Assembly (NCBI RefSeq): GCF_000284415.1
Contig: NC_017059.1
Location: 1,267,626 to 1,295,319 of the forward strand
DNA length: 27,694 nucleotides
Reading direction: 5' to 3'
DNA from: Pararhodospirillum photometricum DSM 122
GTDB taxonomy: Bacteria; Pseudomonadota; Alphaproteobacteria; Rhodospirillales; Rhodospirillaceae
Shown here: positions 1 through 8,319 of the stretch, in pieces
How the letters are laid out: each line of letters starts with the position of its first letter
Numbering within the stretch: position 1 is the stretch's first letter
Made by a program: the position numbers and the translations under genes
The notes under the pieces: generated by a model
Database searches by the model: none
The model's input: only the letters and a program-made list of their open reading frames with translations
Told to the model about the DNA's origin: nothing

Positions 1-7
1 AAGAACA

Positions 8-463
8 TCACGGCACCTCCGGGGGATCGGCCTCGGGGACCAACTGACCGCGCAGGGCCTGGGCCTCGGCGTCGAGGGCCGCCACCTTGGCCACGTCGGC
101 GGGATCGGGCGCGCTCCCCTGGGCCAGTGCGGCGGCAACCGCCCGCGCCGGACGGATCGACGCGGCGTCGATCTCGTGCAGCCGGCGCACGATCTCGGGC
201 CGCCGCGCCCGGGCCCGGGCCAGAAGCTCGGCCTCGGTCAAGGAGCGCACGGCCCAGGCTAGGGTGATCACCGGAAGGGAACCGCTCTCGTCATATCCCC
301 AAGCGGCGCCGTCCATGGTCAGGGCCTGCGTGGCCGAATCGAAAGACGCCAGGGTGCTTTCGCGCACGTGGTAGATTCCGTGGCCGGCTAGGGTGTCGTC
401 GCTGGAGTCAGCCAAATCGGGCGGTAAAGCTTCGATAATGGCGCCTTTAGCGGTCGCGTACAT
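8..463 (-). CDS. Tail-fibre-assembly-like phage protein (151 aa)
   Basis: Last complete gene of the structural module, directly after the 906-aa fibre-like gene. The start is supported by a TAGGAGG ribosome binding site that overlaps the upstream stop codon. The N-terminal half is a small beta-rich segment. The C-terminal half (about residues 75-145) is helical and charged, with a pattern like the small proteins found after tail-fibre genes in proteobacterial prophages (EIVRRLHEIDAASIRPARA, then a second helix). By position it may be a fibre chaperone or assembly factor; that is inference from context, and no diagnostic domain is certain. An ATG at 6-8 overlaps its TGA stop (TGATG), so another minus-strand gene probably begins here and runs off the left edge. 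Confidence 0.7.
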   Translation of the reverse strand: MYATAKGAIIEALPPDLADSSDDTLAGHGIYHVRESTLASFDSATQALTMDGAAWGYDESGSLPVITLAWAVRSLTEAELLARARARRPEIVRRLHEIDAASIRPARAVAAALAQGSAPDPADVAKVAALDAEAQALRGQLVPEADPPEVP

Positions 464-471
464 GGGGCCTC

Positions 472-3192
472 CTACACCTTAGCCAGACGGCCTCCGGTGT
501 TCTCGTAGTATGATGAAGCGGTCTCACTAAGAGCGATTGAAAAAATACCGGCGTTAGGCCCCATCGAATAGGCCCCTCCCAGAGACGCTGTGCGATCGTA
601 AGCTGTATTTGTCGTGGCAATCGTTAAGTCAGGGACTATGGCGTCAAGATACGTGCTTGTAACCGACCCCGGAACAAAAACATCTCGGAAGTCGTGTGTT
701 GGGCCGGCACTTGAAAGAAAACTGGTTGGATAGCCCAAATCCACTCGCACCGCCCCTGTATTAACCCAGGATTTATTACCCTGACGGTCCCACACAGAGA
801 GGACACCCGACGATGCCTGAACGCGTATACCGTCGCAGTACTGCCACACATTTCCCCACAGCCCAACAATACCTCGATATGTCGCGGTCGCAACATCAGT
901 TGCGTTGACTGTGGCAGGTGACCCTTCATTAACCCGCCCCAGGCCGACCACCCCCTGAGCATCGGTCGTCCCCATTTCAATGAAAGCCAGCATCTGCAAG
1001 GCTGCGCACTGGTAGACCGACCACAGCATGAAACCCGTCACGCCCCCCGCGTTGCGGGCAGCACAGCGGGCTTGGTAATCGGTGAAGGAGATATTGGTTA
1101 GTGGCATAACCCCAGCCACAGAAGCCACTTTGGTGCCGCCGCTGTCGCTGCCTTGATACTTGCCAACCCAAAACTGATTGACCGGCGCGCCATCCTTGTA
1201 AAAAGCCGGATGGAGCACAAAGCCATCCAGGGGTTGATCGCTGATCCACCAACAGGTCTTCCCGGCCTGTGCGCTGCCCGTTGGGGCCGGGGCCACGCGG
1301 TAATAGAACTTCGGGACGCGGATCATGACCTGCCCGTCGATGGTGACCGGCACAAGATTGCCCCACACCGGATGGGTGTTGAACGCGGCGCCCCCCAGGG
1401 CGTAATCGCTGCCCGACAGGGTGTTGCCGGCCTTGTCCACCCGAGCCCAGGTGCCCGAGCCGCCACCGGTCGCGACCAGAGCAATCCCCAACACATGGGC
1501 CGGGTCGCCAAAGGCGGCGCCCATCTTGCCATAGACTGTGGCCCCGCCGTCGCGGCTCCAAAACAACAAGGTATCGACCCCGCTGCCGGTTGACAGCGCG
1601 GGGGGTGTGCCGCCCTCCCAGGTCACGCCGGTCCAGGTCAAGACACGATCGCCGCCGCCGATCAGTTCGACCTGGACCATGTGCAGACCTGAGGCACTCC
1701 AGCCGCTGAAAGACACCGTGATGTTGGCGGTGGGTGTCAGGCTGAAGGACGCGGCCTGGGCGACATTAAACACCACCGCCGAGGCCCTAGCGCCCAGGGC
1801 CTGATGGGTCAGGGCCACGCCATGGGCCCGGCCGCCGCTCACCACAACCCCGCTCAGACTGCCCCCGGTGATGACCACCGCGTCGGCGTTCTGCGCGGCC
1901 AGGGTGCCGCTGGCACTGCTGTCCTCGCCGCTCACCGGCCGGTTGAGGGCCACGACCCAGGCCGCGCCCAGAACATCGGCCACCAGAAGAACCCGGCGAC
2001 CGGCCACGCTCAAGGCCGAGGCCCCGCCAGCCAGGGCCGCGCTCACGCTGGCCCCGGTTGCGCCCTCGACCCACAGAGCGGCGCCATCGCCCAGAGAGGC
2101 CGGCGTGGGCACACTGAGGACGGCCGATGCCCCCAGGACGAAGCGCGCGCCGCTATCGCTCGCCGCAACCGTGCGGCTAGTCCCGGCCGCCACGCTGATC
2201 GTGGAGCGCCACACCGGCCGGGCCGCCTCCAGCGTGCCGGGCACCGTGGTGCGCGCCGCTACCCGCCACGCGCCGTCCCCCTCGTGGACCAGCCAGACCC
2301 GTTCCGACACCAAGGCCAGCGCCGTAGTCCCGCCCTCCAAAGTGCCGCTGGCAACCTGAAGGGTGGCACTGCCCTGAAGCGCGGTTTCCAGCCACAGGGC
2401 GTCACCGGCCGTAAAACCATCGCCGCTAAGGATCACCGTGCCGCCGGCCGGGACCACCACAAGGGCGCCGATCTCGTCGGCGCTCACGGTGTGGGGGCTG
2501 GTCACGGAAAGGACCCGGCTCCAGGCACCGGCTGTGGTGCTGCCCTCCAGACTGACCGCCACGGCCGGCACCACACGGGCGTCGGCGAGATCTCCCGTCC
2601 CCGAGGCCCGGGTCGGCGTGAGGGTCACGCTCCACAGTGTCTCGCTCAGAGCATAGGCGCTGACTTCGCCTTCCATCCAGCGTGTGGAATCGGCCTTGCT
2701 CACCACCCGCACCCATTGGCCGACACTCAACGCCAGCCCGGCCGGCACCTCCCAGGCCAGCAGTTGCCCGGTGGCAATGGGGTGGACCGTGGGACTGTCG
2801 CTTTGCGTGCCGGCCAGGGTCGCCCAGATCCCGGCGCGCTGGTCGCTCCACCAGCCCGGGGTGGCGACGTGGCGGGCGAGGCAAAGATAGGCCCCGCCCT
2901 CGCGGGTCACGAAATCACCGGGGGCATAGGCCTCGCCCGCCCGCCAAGCGCCGCGCGCCTGAACGCTGGGCGCGGGCAGGGTCAGGCGGGTGCCGCTGCC
3001 GTCGCTGTAGGTCAACACCAGATCCCAGCCATCCTGAGCGATCTGGGCGATGCCGCGGCCCGGGGTGCCGGTGGTCTGCTCCAGGGCAAGGCGCAGGGCG
3101 TGAAAATTGCGGTCCACTTCGGCGGCGGTCAGGGGCGCGCCCTTGCCGGCGCCCCAGTCGGGATCGCTGGTGCGGTAGGTAAGACTGACCAT
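472..3192 (-). CDS. Phage tail-fibre-like protein with C-terminal FGE/C-type-lectin-like domain, possible DGR target
   Basis: 906-aa structural protein, probably the receptor-binding fibre or tip. The N-terminus has the motif LTAAEVDRNF (about residues 22-31), common at the start of phage tail proteins. Residues about 78-125 resemble a small chitin-binding-like module (repeated W/Y/G: GAWRAGEAYAPGDFV). The middle (about 130-610) is beta-rich, alanine/serine/glycine-rich repeat-like sequence, including an ITGGSLSGV-type fibre motif. From about 613 to the end lies a domain like the formylglycine-generating-enzyme/C-type-lectin fold (FYYRVAP, GFVLHPAF, WQYCDGIR, ENTGGRLA). The last 35 residues have the layout of DGR variable regions (GG....GPNAG.F...L..TASS...NTGGRL). 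The DNA coding for the C-terminal domain is visibly poorer in GC than the rest, suggesting a separately acquired domain. Start ATG; GAGG about 11 bases upstream is a weak ribosome binding site. Confidence 0.8.
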   Translation of the reverse strand: MVSLTYRTSDPDWGAGKGAPLTAAEVDRNFHALRLALEQTTGTPGRGIAQIAQDGWDLVLTYSDGSGTRLTLPAPSVQARGAWRAGEAYAPGDFVTREGGAYLCLARHVATPGWWSDQRAGIWATLAGTQSDSPTVHPIATGQLLAWEVPAGLALSVGQWVRVVSKADSTRWMEGEVSAYALSETLWSVTLTPTRASGTGDLADARVVPAVAVSLEGSTTAGAWSRVLSVTSPHTVSADEIGALVVVPAGGTVILSGDGFTAGDALWLETALQGSATLQVASGTLEGGTTALALVSERVWLVHEGDGAWRVAARTTVPGTLEAARPVWRSTISVAAGTSRTVAASDSGARFVLGASAVLSVPTPASLGDGAALWVEGATGASVSAALAGGASALSVAGRRVLLVADVLGAAWVVALNRPVSGEDSSASGTLAAQNADAVVITGGSLSGVVVSGGRAHGVALTHQALGARASAVVFNVAQAASFSLTPTANITVSFSGWSASGLHMVQVELIGGGDRVLTWTGVTWEGGTPPALSTGSGVDTLLFWSRDGGATVYGKMGAAFGDPAHVLGIALVATGGGSGTWARVDKAGNTLSGSDYALGGAAFNTHPVWGNLVPVTIDGQVMIRVPKFYYRVAPAPTGSAQAGKTCWWISDQPLDGFVLHPAFYKDGAPVNQFWVGKYQGSDSGGTKVASVAGVMPLTNISFTDYQARCAARNAGGVTGFMLWSVYQCAALQMLAFIEMGTTDAQGVVGLGRVNEGSPATVNATDVATATYRGIVGLWGNVWQYCDGIRVQASSGVLSVWDRQGNKSWVNTGAVRVDLGYPTSFLSSAGPTHDFRDVFVPGSVTSTYLDAIVPDLTIATTNTAYDRTASLGGAYSMGPNAGIFSIALSETASSYYENTGGRLAKV

Positions 3193-3216
3193 GAGGGGGA
3201 ACCTCGGAGGGGGGGA

Positions 3217-3540
3217 TCAGGGAGTCAGGATCAAGGTCAGGCGAGCCCCGGTCTCGGAGCGCAGGGAAAGACGTCGAACCTGCTCGACATCGACCCAAAA
3301 GGCGCCGTCAGCGCTGCTCACGCGCACGGTTTCCGTCTCGCGCGCAATCTCGGTCCACACGGCATCGGCGGCGTTGCTCTTAGGCCGCAATGTGCCCACG
3401 CTGCGCTGTGTGGGAACCAGGGCGCGGGCACAGCTTTGCGCCTTGTCGGTGTTGATGGTGCCGGTCGCGGCCACCACGGCGGTTTCCTGCCGGGCCACCG
3501 CTTGGCGCGCCCGCACCGCGCGCGTTAGAACATCAACCAT
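3217..3540 (-). CDS. Small phage structural protein (107 aa), unknown
   Basis: 107-aa protein with no domain I recognise. I chose the ATG at 3540 because GAGGAGAGG lies just upstream; the frame stays open further upstream, but that part only translates the dispersed repeat at 3553-3600. The protein starts with a basic helix (MVDVLTRAVRARQAVARQET) and continues with short beta-like stretches (FWVDVEQVRRLSLR). It lies between the 386-aa gene and the fibre-like gene, in the same direction, so it is likely a minor tail or fibre-connecting protein; this is context only. Confidence 0.65.
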   Translation of the reverse strand: MVDVLTRAVRARQAVARQETAVVAATGTINTDKAQSCARALVPTQRSVGTLRPKSNAADAVWTEIARETETVRVSSADGAFWVDVEQVRRLSLRSETGARLTLILTP

Positions 3541-3552
3541 GAAGCCTCTCCT

Positions 3553-3600
3553 CAAGGAATGGAGGAGCCTGGGGAGGCCAGCCTCCCCGGCCTTCCCTCT
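3553..3600. repeat. Dispersed palindromic repeat, degenerate copy (forward)
   Basis: Contains the self-complementary core CTGGGGAGGC..GCCTCCCCGG at 3569-3590 followed by CCTTCCCTCT, a diverged copy of the 37-bp repeat seen at 8922, 12351, 14100 and 17768. It lies immediately beside the stop codon of the 386-aa gene (3602) and just before the ribosome binding site of the 107-aa gene, so it would form a hairpin in the mRNA between the two genes. Confidence 0.75.
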
Positions 3601-3601
3601 C

Positions 3602-4762
3602 TTACGCGAGCCACCCCCACCGCACCGTACACCCGGCATGCAAAGCCACCGGCTCCACCCCTTCGGGGTCCACGCTCCAAGTGAGGAAGTCGCGGGTCAG
3701 GGCCATGCGCGCCCCGCCCTGGGCATCAAGCAAGCGGCACAGCCACAAGGCGGCCCCCAAACTCTGGGCCGGATTGCCAAGACACACCGCCCCCGCCAAC
3801 CACTGGCCCGTCGGCAGGGCCCGAAACACCGGCACCAGATCCGCGCCCACCACATAAACCCCCGCCTGCCCCGAGGCGCTCAGGCGGCCAGAGGCGGTGT
3901 CAACGGCGGCGGGAACCACCCCTATCACCAAGCGATCCCCGGCCCACAACCCACCGATCCGCGCTTCCGGGGCGGGGGCTCCCTCGGGCTCGGCGGCCTG
4001 AACCATCAAGCCCCAGGGCAGGCTGTCGCTCCCGTCCACCCCGCCCATCTCGAAGCCCACCCCCGGGGCGCCCCCTGGCACAAGGCTGTACAGCCGATGG
4101 CGCTCGACCGCCCCCACCCGCCGGGTGGCCGCCACCCAAAAGCGCCCGGCCCAGGCAGCGACCGCCGTAGTGCGCCAGACCACCAGACCGTCGCCCTGTT
4201 CCGGGGGCGCCTCGACCAGCCGACGGCTTAGGCCCAGCGTGCTGGTCTCGACCCCGAGCGGCGCCCAGCCCTCGCTGGCTGGCAAGGCGGTGGTGTGGGT
4301 GGCAACAAACAAGGTCTCGCCCAAAACCTCCAAGCCGGCGTCACCGGCCAGAGCCCCAATGACGCTCCCGGTTTCGGGATCGGTCACCACGCTCCCCAAG
4401 GGCTGAACGGTGGGCGCTTGGTCCCAGGCCGGGCTGGCCAGCACGAGGCCGACACCCTCTTGCAGCCCGCACACGGCGAAGCCCTCCCCGCCCCACGGCC
4501 ACAGCCGGGGCCGCGCCAAGCGGACAAACGGTGGCCCCACCGCACTGGGCAGGGCGGCCAACCCCGGGCCGGCCTGACGGAAGGCCAGCAGCGACGCGGC
4601 ATCGGCGCTCAAGCGCACCCCGGCCAGCCCGCCCGAAGGCCACAAACACAGGTCGGCCAGCCCGGTAACCCGTCCCCGGGTTCGCCCCGTGGCCTCCAGC
4701 GCAGTGGCCGTGACGCCGGCCAGCCCGCCAAGGCGCTCATCAAACGCAAAAACCACGCTCAC
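3602..4762 (-). CDS. Phage structural protein (386 aa), unknown
   Basis: Large beta-rich protein with many WAG/GLWAG/GRFWVA-type motifs, no signal peptide and no recognised catalytic motif. Position between the 664-aa protein and the fibre-like protein suggests a tail, baseplate or receptor-contact protein; inference only. No ATG is available at the beginning of the frame. I place the start at GTG 4762 (VSVVFAFDERLGG), preceded by a G-rich GGGGGGG stretch that may act as the ribosome binding site; a TTG at 4807 would add 15 unlikely residues. The start lies inside a possible 26-codon gene in another frame (4740-4820), so translation may be coupled. Confidence 0.7.
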   Translation of the reverse strand: MSVVFAFDERLGGLAGVTATALEATGRTRGRVTGLADLCLWPSGGLAGVRLSADAASLLAFRQAGPGLAALPSAVGPPFVRLARPRLWPWGGEGFAVCGLQEGVGLVLASPAWDQAPTVQPLGSVVTDPETGSVIGALAGDAGLEVLGETLFVATHTTALPASEGWAPLGVETSTLGLSRRLVEAPPEQGDGLVVWRTTAVAAWAGRFWVAATRRVGAVERHRLYSLVPGGAPGVGFEMGGVDGSDSLPWGLMVQAAEPEGAPAPEARIGGLWAGDRLVIGVVPAAVDTASGRLSASGQAGVYVVGADLVPVFRALPTGQWLAGAVCLGNPAQSLGAALWLCRLLDAQGGARMALTRDFLTWSVDPEGVEPVALHAGCTVRWGWLA

Positions 4763-4820
4763 CGGCGCCAGCCCCCCCCAGGGCCGACACGGTGGCGAAG
4801 GGATCAAGATACACCATCAT
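4740..4820 (-). CDS. Possible 26-aa small protein or coupling leader
   Basis: A short reading frame starting ATG ATG GTG (MMVYLDPFATVSALGG...) whose first ATG overlaps the TGA stop of the 664-aa gene in an ATGA arrangement, the standard layout of translationally coupled phage genes. It ends 23 bases inside the following 386-aa gene. Because the 386-aa gene lacks a good ATG of its own, this frame could either encode a real small protein or deliver ribosomes to the GTG start of the next gene. It is too short for a family call. Confidence 0.4.
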   Translation of the reverse strand: MMVYLDPFATVSALGGAGAGERGFCV

Positions 4821-6811
4821 GACGCTCCGAGGCTGAGGGTGGGAACAAGACCGAAGGCGCCGGCCGGGGTCACGTGCACGGTGTGCTCGACCCGGTCGAG
4901 GCCGCGCAGGGGCCGCAACGCCAGACAGACATCGGTGGGCACCTGGGAGAGCAGGGCGCGCGGGCTGACCGTGCCGTGGCGCCGCGCCCAAATGTAGGCG
5001 TCCTGCTCGGCCCAGAGATTACGCAAGCACAAGCGCTGCAACAGGTCCCCGGCGGTCCACTTGGCCACGCTGGCCAAGGCGTCGGTGGGCTGCTGGGCGC
5101 TGAAGTCATAAAAAGGAATGGCGAAGGGATCGTCGTCGCTCACCCCCAGGGCGTGGATGGTCTCGGCGCTCAGGGCATAGTCGTCCCAGGCGGCCTCGGC
5201 CACGGTGTCGGCCCCCGCCGCCGGCCGCAGGAACGTGCCGCCCCCACCAAGCGACCCGGCCAGCACCAGCTCGACCGAACAGCCGTCCTCGTCCCACGCC
5301 AACCGCAGCGACACCACCTTGCCCCGCACCTGCCCCTCGGGCAGCACCGGACTGTGCAAGACCACGCTACAGTCGAGGTCCAAGGACAGCGCCGCCGCCG
5401 TCCAGCCGGGCAAGCGGGCCCGCACACTCACACAGCGCTGGGCAAAGGCCAGCCGAACGGCCAGAACCCGCAGCAGGTGGGCCACCGCCTGACGCCCGCG
5501 CGACGTGAGGGCAAAGCTGGGATAGAGGGGGTCGCCAATGGGCAGACCGGTCTCGGCCTCGCCGGACCTGACCTCATCCAAGCCGCTGGGTGTTGAAACG
5601 TCGGCGCTCGCCTGAAGGCTGACCCGAGCCCGCGAGAGCGAAAGAAGACTATCACAGTCCGGCACCGTGCTGTCGCTCTCGTCCTCGGCCGCGTCGCACA
5701 CGCCAACATCGCGCAGACCAAAGCTGATCTGCTCGCCGCCTTGGGCCGGGGGCGCCCCCGGGGCCAGATGGCTGGTCAGGCGGCACACCACGGTTTCGCG
5801 CCGTTTTTGCCGAAAGTCCCAGCGCACCCGCAGCACGGGCCAGTAGGCGCTCTTGGCAAACGAGATCCAGCCGGCAAACAGACCGGCTGGAAACAAGCTG
5901 GAGCGCGCGGCGGTGGGGCCAAAATCAACGACGCCATCCAGACTGATCCCGCTGCCTGTCCCGACCACGAGGACGCGCCCGTCTTCGCTGGTGACGGCGC
6001 TGGGGTCGTCGGTGAGGTTGGACTCGAAGGCGGGCAGGTCCTGGGCGACCAGGGCGCTTTCGGTGATGAGATAGCCGGTTTCGCCGCCCAACCGCTGGCC
6101 GACGCGCGGCCAGCCATCGGCAAAGTCGGCTTCCGGCGACAAGGTGACAAGGGCGCCGCCGGCCTCGCGGGCGATGAGGGCACCGAAGTCGGCGAGCGCC
6201 CCGCCGCGCTGGGTCCAGGTGGTGACCATGCGGCCCTCGATCCAGGCCGGGGGCGGGCCGTCGGGCTGGCTGAGGGTCAGGCTCCCTTCGGCCAGACTCT
6301 CGGGGCCAAAGGTCAGGGTCCGGCGTCCCTCCAGAGCGTGCGACACCAAGACCCCCCCGGTCAGGCGATCCACACACAGGCGGGCGAACCAGCCTTCCAG
6401 GATCTCGTCGGGCTCGTCCTCGCGGCCCTCACTGATAAACAGGGCATCGTAGGCCGGCGCGACCTTGTAAGGCGCCAGGGCGGCGGCGGTCAGGGCCTCG
6501 GTGTCGCCGGTGCGGGCGTCGAGTTGAAGGGTAAGAAACGGCCCGGTCAGGCCATCGGGCAGTTGGGTCAGGACCCCAAAAAACAACGGCATGACGGCGC
6601 CGTCCACCCGGGTGGACAAGTAGGCGTGCACAAGGCCGTCGGGGCCGCCGATCCGAGACGAGCGCCGGGCCACGACCACGCGGGCATAGGGGGCCTCGCC
6701 CTCCTCGGCCCGGATCTCCAAGGCACGGATGGCCTCGTCGGTACGGGCGTGCTGCGCGGCATCAAAGGGAGTGCCCGGGGCGACCCAGGCAAAGTAGAGG
6801 GCCTCGGGCAC
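4817..6811 (-). CDS. Large phage tail/baseplate protein (664 aa), unknown
   Basis: Second-largest structural protein of the module. The start codon is GTG (6811), supported by GGAGGAAG six bases upstream; the gap to the preceding gene is only 14 bases. It has no recognised enzymatic motif. The N-terminal third (about 1-160) contains mixed alpha/beta sequence (YFAWVAPGTPFDAAQHARTD, YARVVVARRSS, MPLFFGVLTQLPDG) suggesting a tail-hub or baseplate-type fold. The rest is beta-rich with acidic loops. Cysteines are scattered without a metal-site pattern. Given its size and place between the neck genes and the fibre gene it is probably a central tail or baseplate component; that is inference. Confidence 0.75.
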   Translation of the reverse strand: MPEALYFAWVAPGTPFDAAQHARTDEAIRALEIRAEEGEAPYARVVVARRSSRIGGPDGLVHAYLSTRVDGAVMPLFFGVLTQLPDGLTGPFLTLQLDARTGDTEALTAAALAPYKVAPAYDALFISEGREDEPDEILEGWFARLCVDRLTGGVLVSHALEGRRTLTFGPESLAEGSLTLSQPDGPPPAWIEGRMVTTWTQRGGALADFGALIAREAGGALVTLSPEADFADGWPRVGQRLGGETGYLITESALVAQDLPAFESNLTDDPSAVTSEDGRVLVVGTGSGISLDGVVDFGPTAARSSLFPAGLFAGWISFAKSAYWPVLRVRWDFRQKRRETVVCRLTSHLAPGAPPAQGGEQISFGLRDVGVCDAAEDESDSTVPDCDSLLSLSRARVSLQASADVSTPSGLDEVRSGEAETGLPIGDPLYPSFALTSRGRQAVAHLLRVLAVRLAFAQRCVSVRARLPGWTAAALSLDLDCSVVLHSPVLPEGQVRGKVVSLRLAWDEDGCSVELVLAGSLGGGGTFLRPAAGADTVAEAAWDDYALSAETIHALGVSDDDPFAIPFYDFSAQQPTDALASVAKWTAGDLLQRLCLRNLWAEQDAYIWARRHGTVSPRALLSQVPTDVCLALRPLRGLDRVEHTVHVTPAGAFGLVPTLSLGAS

Positions 6812-6825
6812 GGCGACTTCCTCCG

Positions 6826-7341
6826 TCAGACTTCTTCAAGCACCAAACGCCAGGGGTGCAGACCGTCCCACTCCTCCAGCCCTGCCGACCAGTCGCGCAC
6901 CATCATCAACAGGCGCGGGCGCAGCGACACACAGACCGGGCGGTCGTGGGGGGCGATGCTCACCGCGCGGCCGGCGACCTCGGTCACGGGATGGGCAGCG
7001 CCGTCGCTGTCGTGGGCCTGAACGCTCCCGGCCACAATGTCGCGCTCGGCGGTCCAGGCATTGGTCCCCGGGGCCAGCAGAACCCCCAGGCGGTTGGCGG
7101 CCTCGACGCTCAGGGTGACGCCCGGCCACAAGCCAGCAAAGGCCGGCGGGCGAACATCACTGGCCGACAAGGTCAGGACATAGCGGGCCCCGGGCAGGGC
7201 GGCGAAGTGGGCGGTGCCGCTCTGGTCGCGCCAGAACTCGCCGCGCGGCACCGGGGTGAGGACATGGCGCGTGCCCCGGGCACTCCAGCGGGCCAGCAGG
7301 GCCGGGCCATCAAGCACCAAAAGGGTGTCGGCCTCGCTCAT
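6826..7341 (-). CDS. Phage tail protein (171 aa), unknown
   Basis: Beta-rich protein (LLVLDGPALLARW, ARYVLTLSASD) ending in a tryptophan-rich tail (RDWSAGLEEWDGLHPWRLV). The start is GTG 7344 or ATG 7341; both overlap the stop codon of the 71-aa gene, consistent with coupled translation, and I chose the ATG. There is no signal peptide or membrane segment. It lies between the neck/tail-terminator genes and the 664-aa protein, where siphophages have distal-tail proteins and podophages have tail-hub proteins; no specific family can be named from sequence alone. Confidence 0.7.
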   Translation of the reverse strand: MSEADTLLVLDGPALLARWSARGTRHVLTPVPRGEFWRDQSGTAHFAALPGARYVLTLSASDVRPPAFAGLWPGVTLSVEAANRLGVLLAPGTNAWTAERDIVAGSVQAHDSDGAAHPVTEVAGRAVSIAPHDRPVCVSLRPRLLMMVRDWSAGLEEWDGLHPWRLVLEEV

Positions 7342-7556
7342 CACACCCCCCGTTGCGGTCGGGCCAGCAGGCGCCGGCCGCCCTCCATGAGGGCGTCAAT
7401 GCCCTGGGGATCACCGGCCACACCTTGCTGGCGCGACGAGGCAAGCGGCGAGGCCAAGACGGCGGCGGTGTCGTCCGACAGGCGGGGGGTCCCGCCCAGA
7501 CCACGCAGCGCAGAGGCCACCGTGGTGGTCCCGGACAGCGGTTCACGATCGTTCAT
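7341..7556 (-). CDS. Small phage protein (71 aa), unknown
   Basis: 71-aa protein (MNDREPLSGTTTVASALRGL...) starting at ATG 7556, which overlaps the TGA of the preceding gene (ATGA), and ending where the next gene begins. Both junctions look like translational coupling, which argues that it is real although the frame continues open upstream (a shadow of the 131-aa gene). It is rich in Ala, Gly, Leu and Arg, with a predicted helical C-terminus (GIDALMEGGRRLLARP). No family is recognised. Its position would suit a tail-assembly or head-tail component. Confidence 0.65.
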   Translation of the reverse strand: MNDREPLSGTTTVASALRGLGGTPRLSDDTAAVLASPLASSRQQGVAGDPQGIDALMEGGRRLLARPQRGV

Positions 7557-7948
7557 GAGTCCCTCGCAAACATGGCGTGATACGGAATAGACAGGGGCAC
7601 GACGCAAAACCCCTCCTCGAAGCGGGCGCTGGCCCGGGCCGGGGCGCCGGTCACCAGGACCAGCCCCTCGGTCGCCAGCCAGCGCCCGCCCAAGCCCTGG
7701 GCCACGGCCGCGCAAACGGTGTCGGCAGCGGCGGGGTCGCTGGCCTGGGGGTCGTACAGCAGCACACTCAGCGCGCCCGCTTCCGCCCCCCAACCGCGCC
7801 CGCCCTCGGCGCTGGTCGGCGCCAGGACGGCCCGTGCCCAGGCCTGGCCGGCGGGCGGGCGGGCGCGGCTCCCCTCCCCCACCAGGGGACGCCCCAACAA
7901 CGGCGCCAAAGCAGCCAGCAAGACAAGGCGAAGACCCGGGGCGCTCAT
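7553..7948 (-). CDS. Tail-terminator-like protein (DUF3168-like), 131 aa
   Basis: Resembles the DUF3168/tail-completion family in length and layout: an N-terminal helix (MSAPGLRLVLLAALAPLLG), a central stretch with a DPQASDPAAADTVCAAVAQGL helix, and a C-terminal beta strand series (RFEEGFCVVPLSIPYHAM). In siphophages such proteins cap the tail tube and join it to the head connector. The start ATG (7948) overlaps the end of the 122-aa gene by four bases. The family assignment rests on pattern and position, so it is moderate; a neck protein of a short-tailed phage is an alternative. Confidence 0.6.
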   Translation of the reverse strand: MSAPGLRLVLLAALAPLLGRPLVGEGSRARPPAGQAWARAVLAPTSAEGGRGWGAEAGALSVLLYDPQASDPAAADTVCAAVAQGLGGRWLATEGLVLVTGAPARASARFEEGFCVVPLSIPYHAMFARDS

Positions 7949-8313
7949 AACACCGCCTCCGGGCGCACGGTGACGCGAAACAACAGCCCAAGCGCCGCCG
8001 AGGACTCGGCCACCTCGATCACGGTCCAGGTCTGCCCCTCGGCCACCAGGGCGTCGGTCGGCCGGGGGGGGGGAGCGTCGGCGGTGAGCACCAAGCCCCG
8101 GCGGTCGCCGGGCAGGCGCACGGGATCAACCGGGGCGTCCGGGGAGGTGCTCAGGAACACCAGGGAAACGGGATGCTCGCTCACGCAGGCGTCGGTCGGG
8201 TCGAAGGCGGGATCGACCCGGCGGCGCAAGGTCGCGACCAACACGGCATCGCCCGCCGCCGCCAAAACACGGGTAAAGGCGGCCAGCACGCGGGCACGGG
8301 TGATCGGGGTCAT
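7945..8313 (-). CDS. Head-closure/neck-like phage protein (122 aa)
   Basis: Small protein downstream of the DnaT-like adaptor and upstream of the tail-terminator candidate, the usual place of head-closure (stopper) proteins. It opens with a helix (MTPITRARVLAAFTRVLAAAG) and continues with beta strands (VSLVFLSTSPDAP, TDALVAEGQTWTVIEVAES, LLFRVTVRPEAVL); the TDALVAEGQTWTV segment is typical of small neck proteins in proteobacterial prophages. It is separated from the preceding gene by six bases and overlaps the following one by four. Function is inferred from order. Confidence 0.6.
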   Translation of the reverse strand: MTPITRARVLAAFTRVLAAAGDAVLVATLRRRVDPAFDPTDACVSEHPVSLVFLSTSPDAPVDPVRLPGDRRGLVLTADAPPPRPTDALVAEGQTWTVIEVAESSAALGLLFRVTVRPEAVL

Positions 8314-8319
8314 GGCGGC

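Noticed and set aside
1804..3528. A 574-codon plus-strand open frame opposite the fibre-like gene
   Set aside because: Arg/Gly/His-rich shadow with no ribosome binding site; it crosses the start of the minus-strand gene and the intergenic region.
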